A DNA stretch of 64,000 nt. It comes from Prosopocoilus inquinatus (lineage: Eukaryota; Arthropoda; Insecta; Coleoptera; Lucanidae). Made by a program: the position numbers and the translations under genes. The stretch spans positions 8,620,501-8,684,500 of the forward strand of contig CM069880.1 of assembly GCA_036172665.1 (NCBI GenBank), given 5' to 3'. The notes under the pieces are model-generated. The model did no database searches, was not told where the DNA came from, and worked only from the letters and a program-made list of their open reading frames with translations. Below are positions 11,010 through 23,125 of the stretch, piece after piece. Position 1 is the first letter of the stretch. Every line of letters starts with the position of its first letter.

Positions 11010-11915
11010 GAAAGTCAGTAACCAATAGATGGCGGTTTTAATAATAAGGAAAACAAAGGGCTGTCATTAAATTTATTAAGCCTAACCTATTTTGATGAAT
11101 TCATTATGCCTTTGATTACCAATTTTATTTTTACGTTTACGCTATTCTAAAAACACGAAAGCGTCATAAAACTCACAAACAAACATTTCAATTTAATATT
11201 TTTTACTGGCTTTTTATGGGTTAAGCAAATGTCATTCCTTATTATAGGGCCCTTCAACAAAACTTCCGCTAGACGTCAGCCACTCCATGATTTTCTCCTT
11301 ATATTAGAGAGGGGATGACAAACAAGCGAGGCTCACCTGTTACGAAAGGGGTCTAAATCGTTGATCAATCAACGTCCAAATCAAGGACATTTCATTTTAC
11401 CTGTGAAATGTTATTCCTGGCTCTTTCTTTTCCGACCGGCTTTGCTATACATTGCACATTGTTTCTACAAACTATTAGTATCTGTTTCATTCACGATTTA
11501 AAAAAAAAAAAAACAGAAATTTGATTTGGCTACAACGTTTGTACAATGCGAAATGTCCTTGATATGGTCTTTTCTGGTAAGAGCGGTTACTCATTAATTA
11601 GATACATCTTCTTATCTAAGATTTTCTCGTATCTTTGAATCTAAACGCGTTTGGGTCACGATTTTGTTAGCGAAAGAAAGCAATATGACTCAACATAACT
11701 TGTTCTATTCAATCCATCTATGTTCCTATTAGTTTTATTATTGTGTGTATTTACATTACGTTGCAAAAAGTGTGAAAGCGTCACGAAACATACAATTCAA
11801 TTAAATTTTCCTTTTATATGTTAATCAAACGTTATTCTAAATATTCCAATGTCACGGGGCTCTTCAGAGAACTTCTGCTAGATGTCAGCAACTCGAATAC
11901 TTCTTATGTTAGCGT
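11010..11915. repeat. Fragments of a dispersed repeat family
   Basis: Blocks such as AGATGGCGGTTTTAATAA, GGAAAACAAAG and CTTCCGCTAGACGTCAGCCA at 11020-11310 recur in diverged form at 11755-11900 and at 27780-28180. The block TTTGGGTCACGATTTTG with AGCGAAAGAAAG near 11650-11690 recurs at about 31845-31880 and 32447-32480. No open frame is preserved. Confidence 0.6.
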
Positions 11916-12959
11916 CAATTTTGTGTGATGTTTTTTTTTCACGTCTTGGAATAAAAAGTTTTTTTTTTAATGCCACCATAAAGACTGAACGTGCCCGGTT
12001 TTTTAGAAACTCTGAACCATATTTTAAGCGAAATGCTTTATAAAATACTGAAAGTATATGAATGTTTAATTTAACGCTCTAATCTAGCGACAAATGACAA
12101 ATTTATGTATAGAGACAACACACAACAAACCGAAGTTATGGTGGTGCTACTGCTACAGTTGTAGAGTGGAAAACAAACCATGTAAATAGTTTAAAAAACA
12201 TGTAGATACATTCTATAACTAATTTTAAATGATATGCCTGGTCATATGATGCAAAATTTAAAAGTAGAATTATAATAGCCTTGTTTCTTTGTTGCTGACA
12301 TCTAGTGGTAGTTTTAACAAGTTGAGTTTCGCAATTAGTAAATGCCCAGTTTTCAAATTTGTTGCTAAACAAATCTCATTTAATGAGTGTTTACAAATTA
12401 TTCCCATCTCGTTAGTTATTAATGCTTTTTGGATGTAGCTATAATGTCGGTTGGTTAATTACAGGTAACTGTAACCTGTATTGTATAGTTCACCTCAATT
12501 CACGTAGAGTCTGATCGTAGATCACCGTTAGATAGATGGCGCTGCTGATAATTGAGCAACCTTAGCAATCGATACTCGAACAACGTTGCCATACGTTTGT
12601 ATTTGACAGTATGTTTGTATAATATTTAAGTTTAGTATTCGTTTCTATGCGGTTGTTAAAATCATTGTAGCTATGTTTAGGAAATTTCTTTGAGTATAAA
12701 ATACAAGAAATTAGAATTTTTTCTCATTAGATCTTAGATTAATTTTGTACTTATTTGAAAGAGAAACTATTTATTTCTAAGGAATTGAGATTGTGGTTTG
12801 TGGTCTGGTATATTTACATATAAATGCCGGGGATTCGTCACAAGCTTCCCTACCGCAATCGTATGTCTGCAGTTGGTAAACACATTCAGATTAGACAACG
12901 TAGTTCACATAAGTATACGGTACATAGCAATTGGGTTAGAATGCTTTTACTTGACGAAT

Positions 12960-15900
12960 ATGGCAATTAAAGTAAAGTGGAAGTGTCGTTATTGTGATGT
13001 GTTATTTGTTGTTTTCCTTTTAACTTTATTCAGTACTAATGCGCATGGTTTGTGTAAACATGTGCATCCAAAACATCACCAGGTAAGATTTGTTATAAAT
13101 TTTAGATATCTACCTGTCATTACCAATCATTATTACTTTAAACCTTTTGTTAAATCAAAAATTACATACAAATACATGCCTAGGTATAACCTGTTAACTA
13201 TTAACTTTTTTATTGTGGTACCTGTACAAGGTTACAACAACACGAGAATTACCTGACTACCTACCTCATATTCCTATCTCTCTTTATTTACAATTAAAAA
13301 AAGTATATGAAATACATATTTTTTCATATAAAATTCAATAATTGTTATAATTATGTAAAATTCGGACAGATTTAAAAGCGGTTTTATTTTATTGCAAACG
13401 TGTTATTCAACAACTTTTTGCACGCTGTAGCAAAAACCTGGAGGCAACATTCTATAAACAAATTTTATATTTAACATTTTCTTTTAGTTTCAAACCAAAT
13501 GTAAGTGCTTGGAAATACCGAGCGGTCATGTGGGTTATAAAAAAAAAATAATACTTTATTTTTATCTACTTCGTCTTTAAATTTGTTGTAACGAATCCAC
13601 ATGTTTTAATTATTATTGAACGTATAAATCAATTATTTGATTGAAGTCATAATTAAACGTCGATTGTAATCAATTGTTTTATATTGCCTAATGCATCTGA
13701 TCATACGTTTTTGTTTTCGATGAGTCAGCTGTTAATCGATTTTCAATTGTCATAAACTTATTACGACTTGTAATTTATTACCATTGAAGCAATTGGGTTA
13801 TTTGACAATCTGCTGCTTAAAATTAATCATTTGTTTCGTTGATTATGGTCAATTGTTTCGTTCGCTCAGTTTTGCGATTGTTTTCGATAGATTAACAGTT
13901 TTTCACTTGTTTCAAATGCCAAAACAATTATTACTCAAAAACTTGAGACTAATCTGTTCTGTTCTTTTATTGTGGGTATAATTTTCGATTGTATATAATA
14001 TTGTTTTATGTTTATTATAGGTACTCATTTTGAGGTATGTAAATTTTTTCTTTTTGTGTAAGGAAGAGTACTTTGAAATTTTGGCGCTAAAAACGAGCTT
14101 TGTCATTGGTATACTGACCGGAGTTGACCAATGACAAAGCTCGTTTTTACCGCCAAAATTTCAGACTGCTGCTCCGAATTAAAAAAAAAAAAATACAGTA
14201 TAATCGATTTTTGCTTGTTTCTTTACAGAAACAATTGTGTAATATATAATTTAATTATTCTGTATAATTCATTTGTTTTAAACCAATGAAAGTTTTCGAT
14301 AAATCAACAGTTAATCGATATTCACGTGTTTCTACGTATAGTTGTAACCGAGTTTGGTTTGAAACAATTGTTTAATTTGTTAATTAATTACTTGAGATCA
14401 TAAATCTCTTCTGTTCGTTAGTGTTGTCAATTGTTTTATAAGAATACGCTCAGTTTTCGATAATAAATCAATTGCTAATCAATTGTTTTCAACTCATTAG
14501 ATGTGAAATTTAAAAAAGTTACAATCGATTTGATCGTGTCTTCAATCATTCATTTGTTATTGTTATATTAATCTTCATCTTCGCCCAGTTTTCGATATAT
14601 CAATTGCTAATCAATTGTTTTCAACTCATTAGATGTGAAATTTAAAAAAAAGTTGCAATCGATTTAATCGTGTCTTCAATCATTCAGTTGTTATTGTTAT
14701 ATTAATCTTCATCGTCGCCCAGTTTTCGATATATCAATTGCTAATCAATTTAAAAAAAGTTGCAATCGATTTAATCGTGTCTTCAATCATTCAGTTGTTG
14801 TTGTTATATTAATCTTCATCTTTGCAAAGTTTTCGATATATTAATTGCTAATCAATTGTTTTCAACTCATTAGATGTGAAATTTAAAAAAAGTTGCAATA
14901 GATTTAATCGTGTCTTCAATCATTCAGTTGTTATTGTTATATTAATCTTCATCTACGACCAGTTTTCGATATATCAATTGCTAATCAATTGTTTTCAACT
15001 CATTAGATGTGAAATTTAAAAAAAGTTGCAATCGATTTAATCGTGTCTTCAATCATTCAGTTGTTATTGTTATATTAATCTTCATCTACGACCAGTTTTC
15101 GATATATCACTTGCTAATCAATTGTTTTCAACTCATTAGATGTGAAATTTAAAAAAGTTACAATCGATTTAATCGTGTCTTCAATCATTCATTTGTTATT
15201 GTTATATTAATCTTCATCTTCGCCCAGTTTTCGATATATCAATTGCTAATCAATTGTTTTCAACTCATTAGATGTGAAATTTAAAAAAGTTACAATCGAT
15301 TTGATCGTGTCTTAATCATTCATTTGTTATTGTTATATTAATCTTCATCTTCGCCCAGTTTTCGATATATCAATTGCTAATCAATTGTTTTCAACTCATT
15401 AGATGTGAAATTTAAAAAAAAGTTGCAATCGATTTAATCGTGTCTTCAATCATTCAGTTGTTATTGTTATATTAATCCTCATCTTCGCCCAGTTTTCAAT
15501 AAATCAAATGCTAATCAATTGTTTTCAACTCATTAGATGTGAAATTAAAAAAAAGTTGCAATCGATTTAATCGTGTCTTCAATCATTCAGTTGTTATTGT
15601 TATATTAATCTTCATCTTCGCCCAGTTTTCGATATATCAATTGCTAATCAATTGTTTTCAACTCATTAGATGTGAAATTTAAAAAAAGTTGCAATCGATT
15701 TAATCGTGTCTTCAATCATTCAGTTGTTATTGTTATATTAATCTTCATCTACGACCAGTTTTCGATATATCAATTGCTAATCAATTGTTTTCAACTCATT
15801 AGATGTGAAATTTAAAAAAGTTACAATCGATTTAATCGTGTCTTCAATCATTCATTTGTTATTGTTATATTAATCTTCATCTTCGCCCAGTTTTCGATAA

Positions 15901-18900
15901 ATCAATTGCTAATCAATTGTTTTCAATTCATTAGATGTGAAATTTAAAAAAAGTTGCAATCGATTTAATCGTGTCTCCAATCATTTAGTTGTTATTGTTA
16001 TATTAATCTTCATCTACGACCAGTTTTCGATATATCAATTGCCAATCAATTGTTTTCAACTCATTAGATGATGTGAAATTAAGAAAAAAGTTACAATCGA
16101 TTTAATTTTGCAATGGTTCATTAATCTTTATCTTTAAGTACAGCAGTGCTAGTGTATAATTTAATAATTAATGGAATTGGCCGGTATTCTCACCTCGTCT
16201 TTCATTTAGCAACGCTGTCATTAAATTTCTCACTCTCTTACTCATTTAATTCGCATAAAACTATATCGTTTGTGTTTATTTTAATCACGGCTTTAGTTAG
16301 GAGACGACCGTAATCATGAATTGAGAACAGGCCCATTGTCAGTAATTGTTTTAGATTGATACATTCGATCATACAATTATTTTTCGATTGACAGATTATT
16401 TTCTGTTAATAACTTTTAATTTATAAAGTACTTAGTCTAGTATAATTAATTTTGGATCAATTTCTAATCTGTCAATTGTTTTAAATATTCGACTATTCAA
16501 TTGCTTCTTGATCACTGAAATTTTCTATTCATAATTTTTGATTCAACCACTGTTTAATACTTCTGTCAACTGTATTAGGTCAATCGGCTTAACGAATCTT
16601 TAAATTTTTGATTTATAAATTATTTATTTACTTCATTCATAGAAACAAAGAAGTAATTGTAATATTGTTTCTACATAAAGCAGAAGAAGGAATGCTGCGC
16701 TTAATTTGCTACAGAATTGTAGCCTTATAACCTATAATTCTGCTGTCAATTGCCGTGGGGTTAGACTGTGGTCTTGTCAATTGTTTCCGTGAATATTTTC
16801 GATTATTCAATTGTTTTTCGATTGTGGTTTTGATTTATCGTTTAGTCTTACTGATCATTTTAGTTCGGCCAATTGTTTTGGGTTCGTTCAACGAACGCTT
16901 CCCACGATTAATTTTTTATTTGCCGATTAATCTGTTAGACTATGGTCTTGTCAATTGTTTCCGTGAATATTTTCGATTATTCAATTGTTTTTCGATTGTG
17001 GTTTTGATTTATCGTTTAGTCTTACTGATCATTTTAGTTCGGCCAATTGTTTTGGGTTCGTTCAACGAACGCTTCCCACGATTAATTTTTTATTTGCCGA
17101 TTAATCTGTTAGACTATGGTCTTGTCAATTGTTTCCGTGAATATTTTCGATTATTCAATTGTTTTTCGATTGTGGTTTTGATTTATCGTTTAGTCTTACT
17201 GATCATTTTAGTTCGGCCAATTGTTTTGGGTTCGTTCAACGAACGCTTCCCACGATTAATTTTTTATTTGCCGATTAATCTGTTAGACTATGGTCTTGTC
17301 AATTGTTTCCGTGAATATTTTCGATTATTCAATTGTTTTTCGATTGTGGTTTTGATTTATCGTTTAGTCTTACTGATCATTTTAGTTCGGCCAATTGTTT
17401 TGGGTTCGTTCAACGAACGCTTCCCACGATTAATTTTTTATTTGCCGATTAATCTGTTAGACTATGGTCTTGTCAATTGTTTCCGTGAATATTTTCGATT
17501 ATTCAATTGTTTTTCGATTGTGGTTTTGATTTATCGTTTAGTCTTACTGATCATTTTAGTTCGGCCAATTGTTTTGGGTTCGTTCAACGAACGCTTCCCA
17601 CGATTAATTTTTTATTTGCCGATTAATCTGTTAGACTATGGTCTTGTCAATTGTTTCAGTGAATATTTTCGATTATTCAATTGTTTTTCGATTGCGGTTT
17701 TGATTTATCGTTTAGTCTTACTGATCATTTTAGTTCGGCCAATTGTTTTGGGTTCGTTCAACGAACGCTTCCCACGATTAATTTTTTACTTGCCGATTAA
17801 TCTGTGGGAAATTACTATAACAATAGCGCTATCCTTTTTGTTTGAACTTTCACGTGGTATTTAATTAGAAAAGCTTCTCCTTAACTTTCCCTGCTCTTCT
17901 TGCTAGAAAAAACAAATGGCGAATGAGATTTTCAATTGTTTTCAATCGCTCTTTCTTTGTATTTGAGATGTCAAATGAAATGAATCGTTTTTTCGAAGGT
18001 CGTGTGCTCGATTTCAACTGCTGTTTGTTGTTGTTGTTGTTGTTGTTGTTACACACGAAAATTGTTTTTTTAATTGTAGAATTAGTTAATTAGTTACTAG
18101 GTACCTAATTATTTTAATAAATCCTTGGGGGGAGTTCTTATTATGGCTGCATGTACATATATCCGTTTTCTGAGTTACTCTGAATTCATTTCAACCTACA
18201 GGTTTTACGAATGCAACAGGAAAATTAAAAGGTTACTAATTGTATCGATATGTACAAAATAAAACACGTACGTACATGAGTCAGCCAATGCTCATGAATA
18301 TTTCATACTCCCAAGATATTTAAACGTAGAAAAGAAATTAGTTTTCATTCGTTATTGTTCAGATACATTCTGAATTAGATACAAGTGGATAGGTAGGATT
18401 TAGCCTTCGACGTACACACGCACACACACTCACACGTAAAAGACACATAGAGTTAAAGACAAGGTTGGAAGTGAATTTCAGGAATATTTACATGTTGAAT
18501 GTGCATAATGACGACACCAGAAAGTATTTGTTGTATTTATGAATAAATGTTTTTTTAATTTCCTAAACTTTTCGACAGAAGTGTATACGAATAATTTTGT
18601 TTGTTTGTTTGTGGGAGACCATGTGATGGAATAATGAAAAACCAAATTACGTAATTGCTTAACATGATAATAAAGTTGATAATTATTGCATGTAACTTAA
18701 AATACTGGGCGTAGCAAACACTCAGCTGCAATTAACAGGTTTCTGGTTTCATAGTGGGCCTTCTGTTTGTCATTTCAAACGTTTTGAAACTATATACAAC
18801 AAAACTGTTAGTGTAAAATTTTTCACACGATTTCCATTCATCACTGAATAGAATATATAATGGTCGGGTTAACGACTTGGAGATTTCTAAAAAAAAATAT

Positions 18901-21900
18901 TACTAGGTCGTACATGCCTCGCACGTAATTATTTGTTTAAATAATTTCTACCTGTTAAGTAGCTCTTTATTGTCTTCAAATCTCCTCGTTAATCATCGAA
19001 GGTTTTCTAATTAAACATGACAATATTAGAACAATATAAATCGAGCGTCCAAGGTTCTAATTCAAAAGATTGTACGCAATTCCTGAAGAAGACAGAGAGA
19101 GTAACCTTCGATGTCTTTCGTGAACGTGTTTTCCGTTCAACAACAAAACAAAATGCTAAAACCATTTTACTTAGCATTTACGTACTAAGCTAAATTGTTC
19201 TGGCTTTTAATGATAAAACATGCACAGACCTTTCGAACTGGAAAAGAACTTTTAAATTCAATCAAATTTCATTTTAATAATAATAATAATAACATCTTTA
19301 TTGCCCTACAAGTAAGCCCAATTACAGGACAATTTTACAAAATAAATAAAGTACTTGAACAAACAGGTTTAAAAAGAAAATGTGCAAAAATATGTAAATG
19401 CCACTATTTTACTTTTTGTTTATTTTTATTTTTAGGTGCTTCATGGTGTCAATTTGGAACCAGCTCATGTGATGAAGAAACGCAGTATTGATCAACCTTT
19501 AAGAATTTTGTTGTGGTACGATGAAAGCGTCTATAGGTAAAAAAAAAATTAAAGAAATTAATTTAAAAAAAAAATACAGCACGTGTCAGTAGTCCTTAAC
19601 TGTGTAATAATAAGAATCAATCTACCCAATTTAGTTTTTAACAAATACATACATCGAGTGTTCTAAAAATAGAATTTATTAACAGTGATTACGTTGTTAC
19701 TTCTTTTTTTTTAATTAAAAGAGAGCGTGCGCCATGATTTAATGATTATTAATTTTATTTTCAGATTAAAGCCAGAAAAATTTGAACTGATAAACGTAAG
19801 TCAAAACTCACAATTTTATTAAGCAAGGTGTACAGTGTGTCCTTAGAAATAGAAAAGTTTGCGTATACCGGTCGTTGTTTTAAAGCGAGAGCATAGGAAA
19901 TACTAGAGATAGAAGGGGCGAAGCGGTTTTGCCAACCTCAAAAGAGACGAGATAGATCTCTATACACCCCTGACTCATAATATAGATCTTCAGCCTACAT
20001 TTGAGTTCCTATTTGTGTCAACAACTGCAACAAAGTCAACGTTTATAAACTATTTAAAACACATTTGTTCGTTGAATCGTATACATACACTGTATGCCTT
20101 CTGTATATAAAATATGTACGTTTTTGTGAACTTTTTTCTTTTGGATATTTTAGAATACTGTTCTCCCAGAGGCTGTGCATTTTTGGGAAAAAGCGCTCTA
20201 CGTGCGTAAAGTAGAAAACGTAATACTTTTAACCAGGTCGGTGTCTTCCTCCGCTTGACATCCATACGTGAAGTGAGTTTTGTTTTAGAAAATGCAATGA
20301 CACGCAAGTCTTTGTTAAAAACGGCCTCACCCACTGCATTGATGCTTGCAAGGAGAAGACCGTCTGTGGTGAAGTGGAAGTTCCTGAGGCCCACCTTGAC
20401 GTCTGCAGGATTTGCAACGCGACGGGGCAAGATTGCGGCGTTGCCAAGGATTCTGTAGCAGGTGAAGGCATTCGTGATTTTGATTTTGTATTCTACGTAT
20501 CGGCCATGCAAACCGATCGTTGCAATAAATCATTGACAGTGGCGTACGCAGCGCATTGCCAACAAGAAATTGCTTTGGATAGGTTGGTATACTATACAAG
20601 GTGCTACCGAACTTGGGTCGTATCTATACTAAACATCTTTCGCAGACCCATTGCAGGCCACGCAAATTTATGCCCGGAAAGCATAAGTACAAAACCTCAA
20701 GAATTAGAAACGCTGTTGTCTACTGTAAAACATGAAATCCTGCACGCTTTAGGATTTTCCGTTAGTCTATACGCGTTCTATCGGGATGGCGAGGGTAACC
20801 CTTTGACCCCGAGGAGAAACGACACTGGTAAACCTGCCTTAAATGAAAAGTACGTCGACTCCTTAGTTTTGTGTAGGTGGTTTTTTTAATTAATTGGTGG
20901 TTGCTCTGCGTTTAGGTTGCAAACTTATCAGTGGAGCGATAGAATCATCAAGACTTTCCGCAGGAAAACTTGGATCGTTAAAAGCGGAATCATGAGTCGC
21001 GATGTGCAGATGATCGTTACACCCCATGTAGTCGAGGAAGTCCGACGTTATTTTAATTGCTCGGAGCTAGAGGGGGCTGAGTTAGAAGACCAGGGTGAAG
21101 AAGGAACCGCGTTGACTCACTGGGAGAAGCGGGTGTTTGAGGTAACCCAATTATTTTTAAAATTTGAGATTATCAGCTCAGTGATTTGCAGAATGAAGCG
21201 ATGACTGGGACACACACCCAAAACCCCATAATCTCGAATATCACGCTGGCGTTAATGGAAGACACAGGTTGGTACCGCGCCAATTATATGATGGCAGAAC
21301 CGATGTCATGGGGGAAAGGCCTCGGGTGTGATTTTGTTATGAAGAGCTGCAAGGAATGGATTGGGACTAAAACTGCCAGGTATGATCTTCAACCGTAAGT
21401 ATCCCCACTACAAGAACTTGATTATAGGGGGCTTTCAATTCACCCTTTTTGCAACAAAGTCAAAAGAGATCCGCTTCAAACAGAATGCACCGACGACCGA
21501 ACTTCCGTGGCGCTTTGCAATCTCGTACGTCACGATTACATTTTGCCTAAACTCTATCAGGTAGGTATCGTCCATGGTGATTGCGTTCTCCTTACGTTAT
21601 CTCTTTCTAATAATATAGAATTTCGAGTCGATTAAATATGTGGTGCCGGGAACTGAGGGGTATTACGGTGGTTCTGTCTCTCTCGCCGATTATTGCCCTT
21701 ACATACAAGAATTCACATGGCGCTCCAAGAACATCATCATAAGAGGATCTCACTGCCAATATGAGGACAACAATCCTAGTAGGTACTAGTGTTGCAAATT
21801 TAATTCGATTTTCAAACGAACGACCTGTATATTATAATTTTATTTATTTATTTTTTTAAATAGAAGCAGATAAAAATTTTGCGTTGGAAAAGTATGGGAA

Positions 21901-23125
21901 GTCTTCTAAATGTTTCGATCATACAAACCAGATGTGGGAGGAGAGGTCTTGCCGACAGATGCGTCAGTGGCAGCACTGGGGTTCCGGTTGCTATGGTTAC
22001 AGGTGTGAAAACGGACGTCTTCATGTTATGGTATGTGCCGTACATAAAAATTGCACGAAATTGAGATTTATTTTTGCCCTCCCCCCTCCCACTCAGGTTG
22101 CAAATTATACCTACACATGTTATCATCCCTACCAGGCGATATCCATCCGGATTCTTAGCAACGGTTGGCTGCATAAAGGTGCCATTGTTTGTCCCCCATG
22201 TCAAGATTTGTGCAAGGTAAGAGAAAAAAAAACAAAAATCATTAAAGTACTCTACATTACCAACTCTACAGTGTTTTTCTAATAGCTGCGCTGGTGCACA
22301 ATCAGTGCATATTATTATATGAGGTTAAAATGAAATGAAAATACACACGGTATGCACTAAGACAGCCATTAGAAAACGCTGTAAAATAGGTTTGATCATT
22401 GCATCATAGTTGGTAACACTGATTCACATCAAATTCGTATAATGGCCAAACTCATACACACTTCTCAACGAACGAAGATGTGGAAGCAAGAGAATTTGAT
22501 AAACGTTGATTGTAAATTTCTGTAACTGTCAAACCGTGGTTATTGTGACGTACTAAAGTGTTTGTATCTCAATGAAAATGCTGAGAAACATCAAAATCTA
22601 GTGAATAAACATCTGGTTTCTTACGCAAGTCAAATAAAAAATTTGAAAAGTGACAGTTTTGACGTGCATTTTTAACATAACCTTAAATTATGTGATGGCA
22701 ATATGGCGTCGTCTTAAAATCATAGGTGACGTAAGTGCTTTTATTTTTCTCTAATTGCTTCAGGCTTAAATTTTCGTATTAGATCGTCGTATGTGGGACA
22801 CCCGATATGTTACACGTCCACGCTTAATTAAAAAAAAAAAATAGTAATTTTTGGACACCTTATACGTACTAGTACACCGTTTCGCGACTAGTTTTAATGT
22901 TGAGGAAATTGTCAATCCGTCAATTATAAATTGTTTTAAAATCTTAGAAATTGTTTACTTTTACAGCAAGAATTTGAAGAAAGGGGTGAAAGATGTAGGC
23001 CGCGAGAGGAATCCCCGCCTGCAATATTTTACCCTCGTGACGAACTTGAGTGTAGCTCAGTTTCTTTGTACGTCAGTCACTTGCTCCTACTTTTCCTTTT
23101 GTTTATGGCGACGGGCATTAGCTGA
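12960..23125 (+). CDS. Invadolysin / leishmanolysin-like peptidase (M8)
   Basis: Thirteen exons join in frame to 662 residues: 12960-13082, 19436-19536, 19765-19795, 20154-20236, 20289-20582, 20646-20849, 20916-21141, 21192-21379, 21428-21560, 21619-21778, 21864-22030, 22097-22216, 22967-23125. The start at 12960 is preferred because a clear signal peptide follows ([17 protein letters not shown]). The zinc site HEILH is at 240-244, with the likely third ligand H347 (ALTHWEK) and a Met-turn near M358 (EAMTG), so the M8 site looks intact. About 103 residues separate the motifs, consistent with the insertion seen in animal invadolysins. Many paired cysteines follow, and the C-terminus is hydrophobic ([14 protein letters not shown]), suggesting a GPI signal or membrane anchor. 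Fly invadolysin is linked to mitosis, cell migration and lipid droplets. Intron 1 (13083-19435) is filled with satellite arrays; the other introns are mostly under 120 bp. Confidence 0.95.
14074..14163. repeat. Near-perfect 37-bp inverted repeat
   Basis: Arms 14074-14110 and 14127-14163 (TGAAATTTTGGCG ... CGCCAAAATTTCA, including ACGAGCTTTGTCATTGGT) are complementary except at one or two positions, around a 16-bp loop. It lies in invadolysin intron 1. It is probably a tiny MITE; the transcript could form a strong hairpin. Confidence 0.8.
14451..16133. repeat. Tandem array, about 133 bp x 13
   Basis: CAGTTTTCGATA-like unit starts are at 14451, 14586, 14720, 14827, 14960, 15093, 15225, 15356, 15490, 15623, 15756, 15888 and 16021, spaced 131-135 bp except for one truncated 107-bp unit. 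Each unit has AATCAATTGTTTTCAACTC, ATTAGATGTGAAATT and CAATCGATTTAATCGTGTC. Two subtypes alternate irregularly (TTCGCCCAG or TACGACCAG before TTTTCG). Looser, older relatives of the unit occupy 13600-14450. Confidence 0.95.
16200..16320. repeat. Dispersed repeat copy (partner at 33006-33113)
   Basis: The string TTTTAATCACGGCTTTAGTT with preceding CACTCTCTTA and TATCGTTTGTGTTT is shared with 33006-33113, in the same orientation and at about 85 percent identity by eye. The family is not identified. Confidence 0.65.
16755..17806. repeat. Tandem array, 174 bp x 6, near-identical
   Basis: Units begin at about 16767, 16941, 17115, 17289, 17463 and 17637, exactly 174 bp apart. The inner four look identical by eye; only the first and last differ, by a few bases. 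Each carries TCAATTGTTTTTCGATTGTG and GTTCGTTCAACGAACGC. Because 174 is divisible by 3, a frame at 16755-17864 stays open for 369 codons, with a 58-residue hydrophobic unit. This is best read as a repeat by-product rather than a gene: it lies inside invadolysin intron 1 and its codon pattern follows the satellite. Confidence 0.95.
18028..18050. repeat. (TTG)n microsatellite
   Basis: A run of about seven to eight TTG repeats in invadolysin intron 1. The rest of 18050-19435 is plain AT-rich intron with a short CA-rich tract near 18415-18435, and a stretch at 19277-19345 (ATAATAATAATAACATC, then TTATTGCCC) resembling a retroelement end. Confidence 0.8.
22269..22381. mobile_element. Small Tc1/mariner-like MITE in invadolysin intron 12
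   Basis: The element is 113 bp with terminal inverted repeats CAGTGTTTTTCTAATAGCTG and, at the other end (reverse complement), CAGCGTTTTCTAATGGCTG. It is flanked by TA on both sides (22267-22268 and 22382-22383), as expected for TA-targeting elements. No coding capacity. Confidence 0.75.

Larger units (their letters stand above)
7969..12959. other. Intergenic region between protease and invadolysin
   Basis: The two genes are divergent, so both promoters lie here. The protease 5' UTR probably covers the first 200 or so bases, and the invadolysin 5' UTR the last few hundred. The rest is AT-rich with mobile-element debris listed separately. Short open frames (such as 9614-9856) have no coding-like composition, splice context or recognisable domain. 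Confidence 0.5.

Noticed and set aside
16755..17864. 369-codon open frame as a real membrane protein gene
   Set aside because: It translates a 174-bp satellite inside an intron; the period is a multiple of three and the residue repeat adds no recognisable domain. Kept only as a testable finding.
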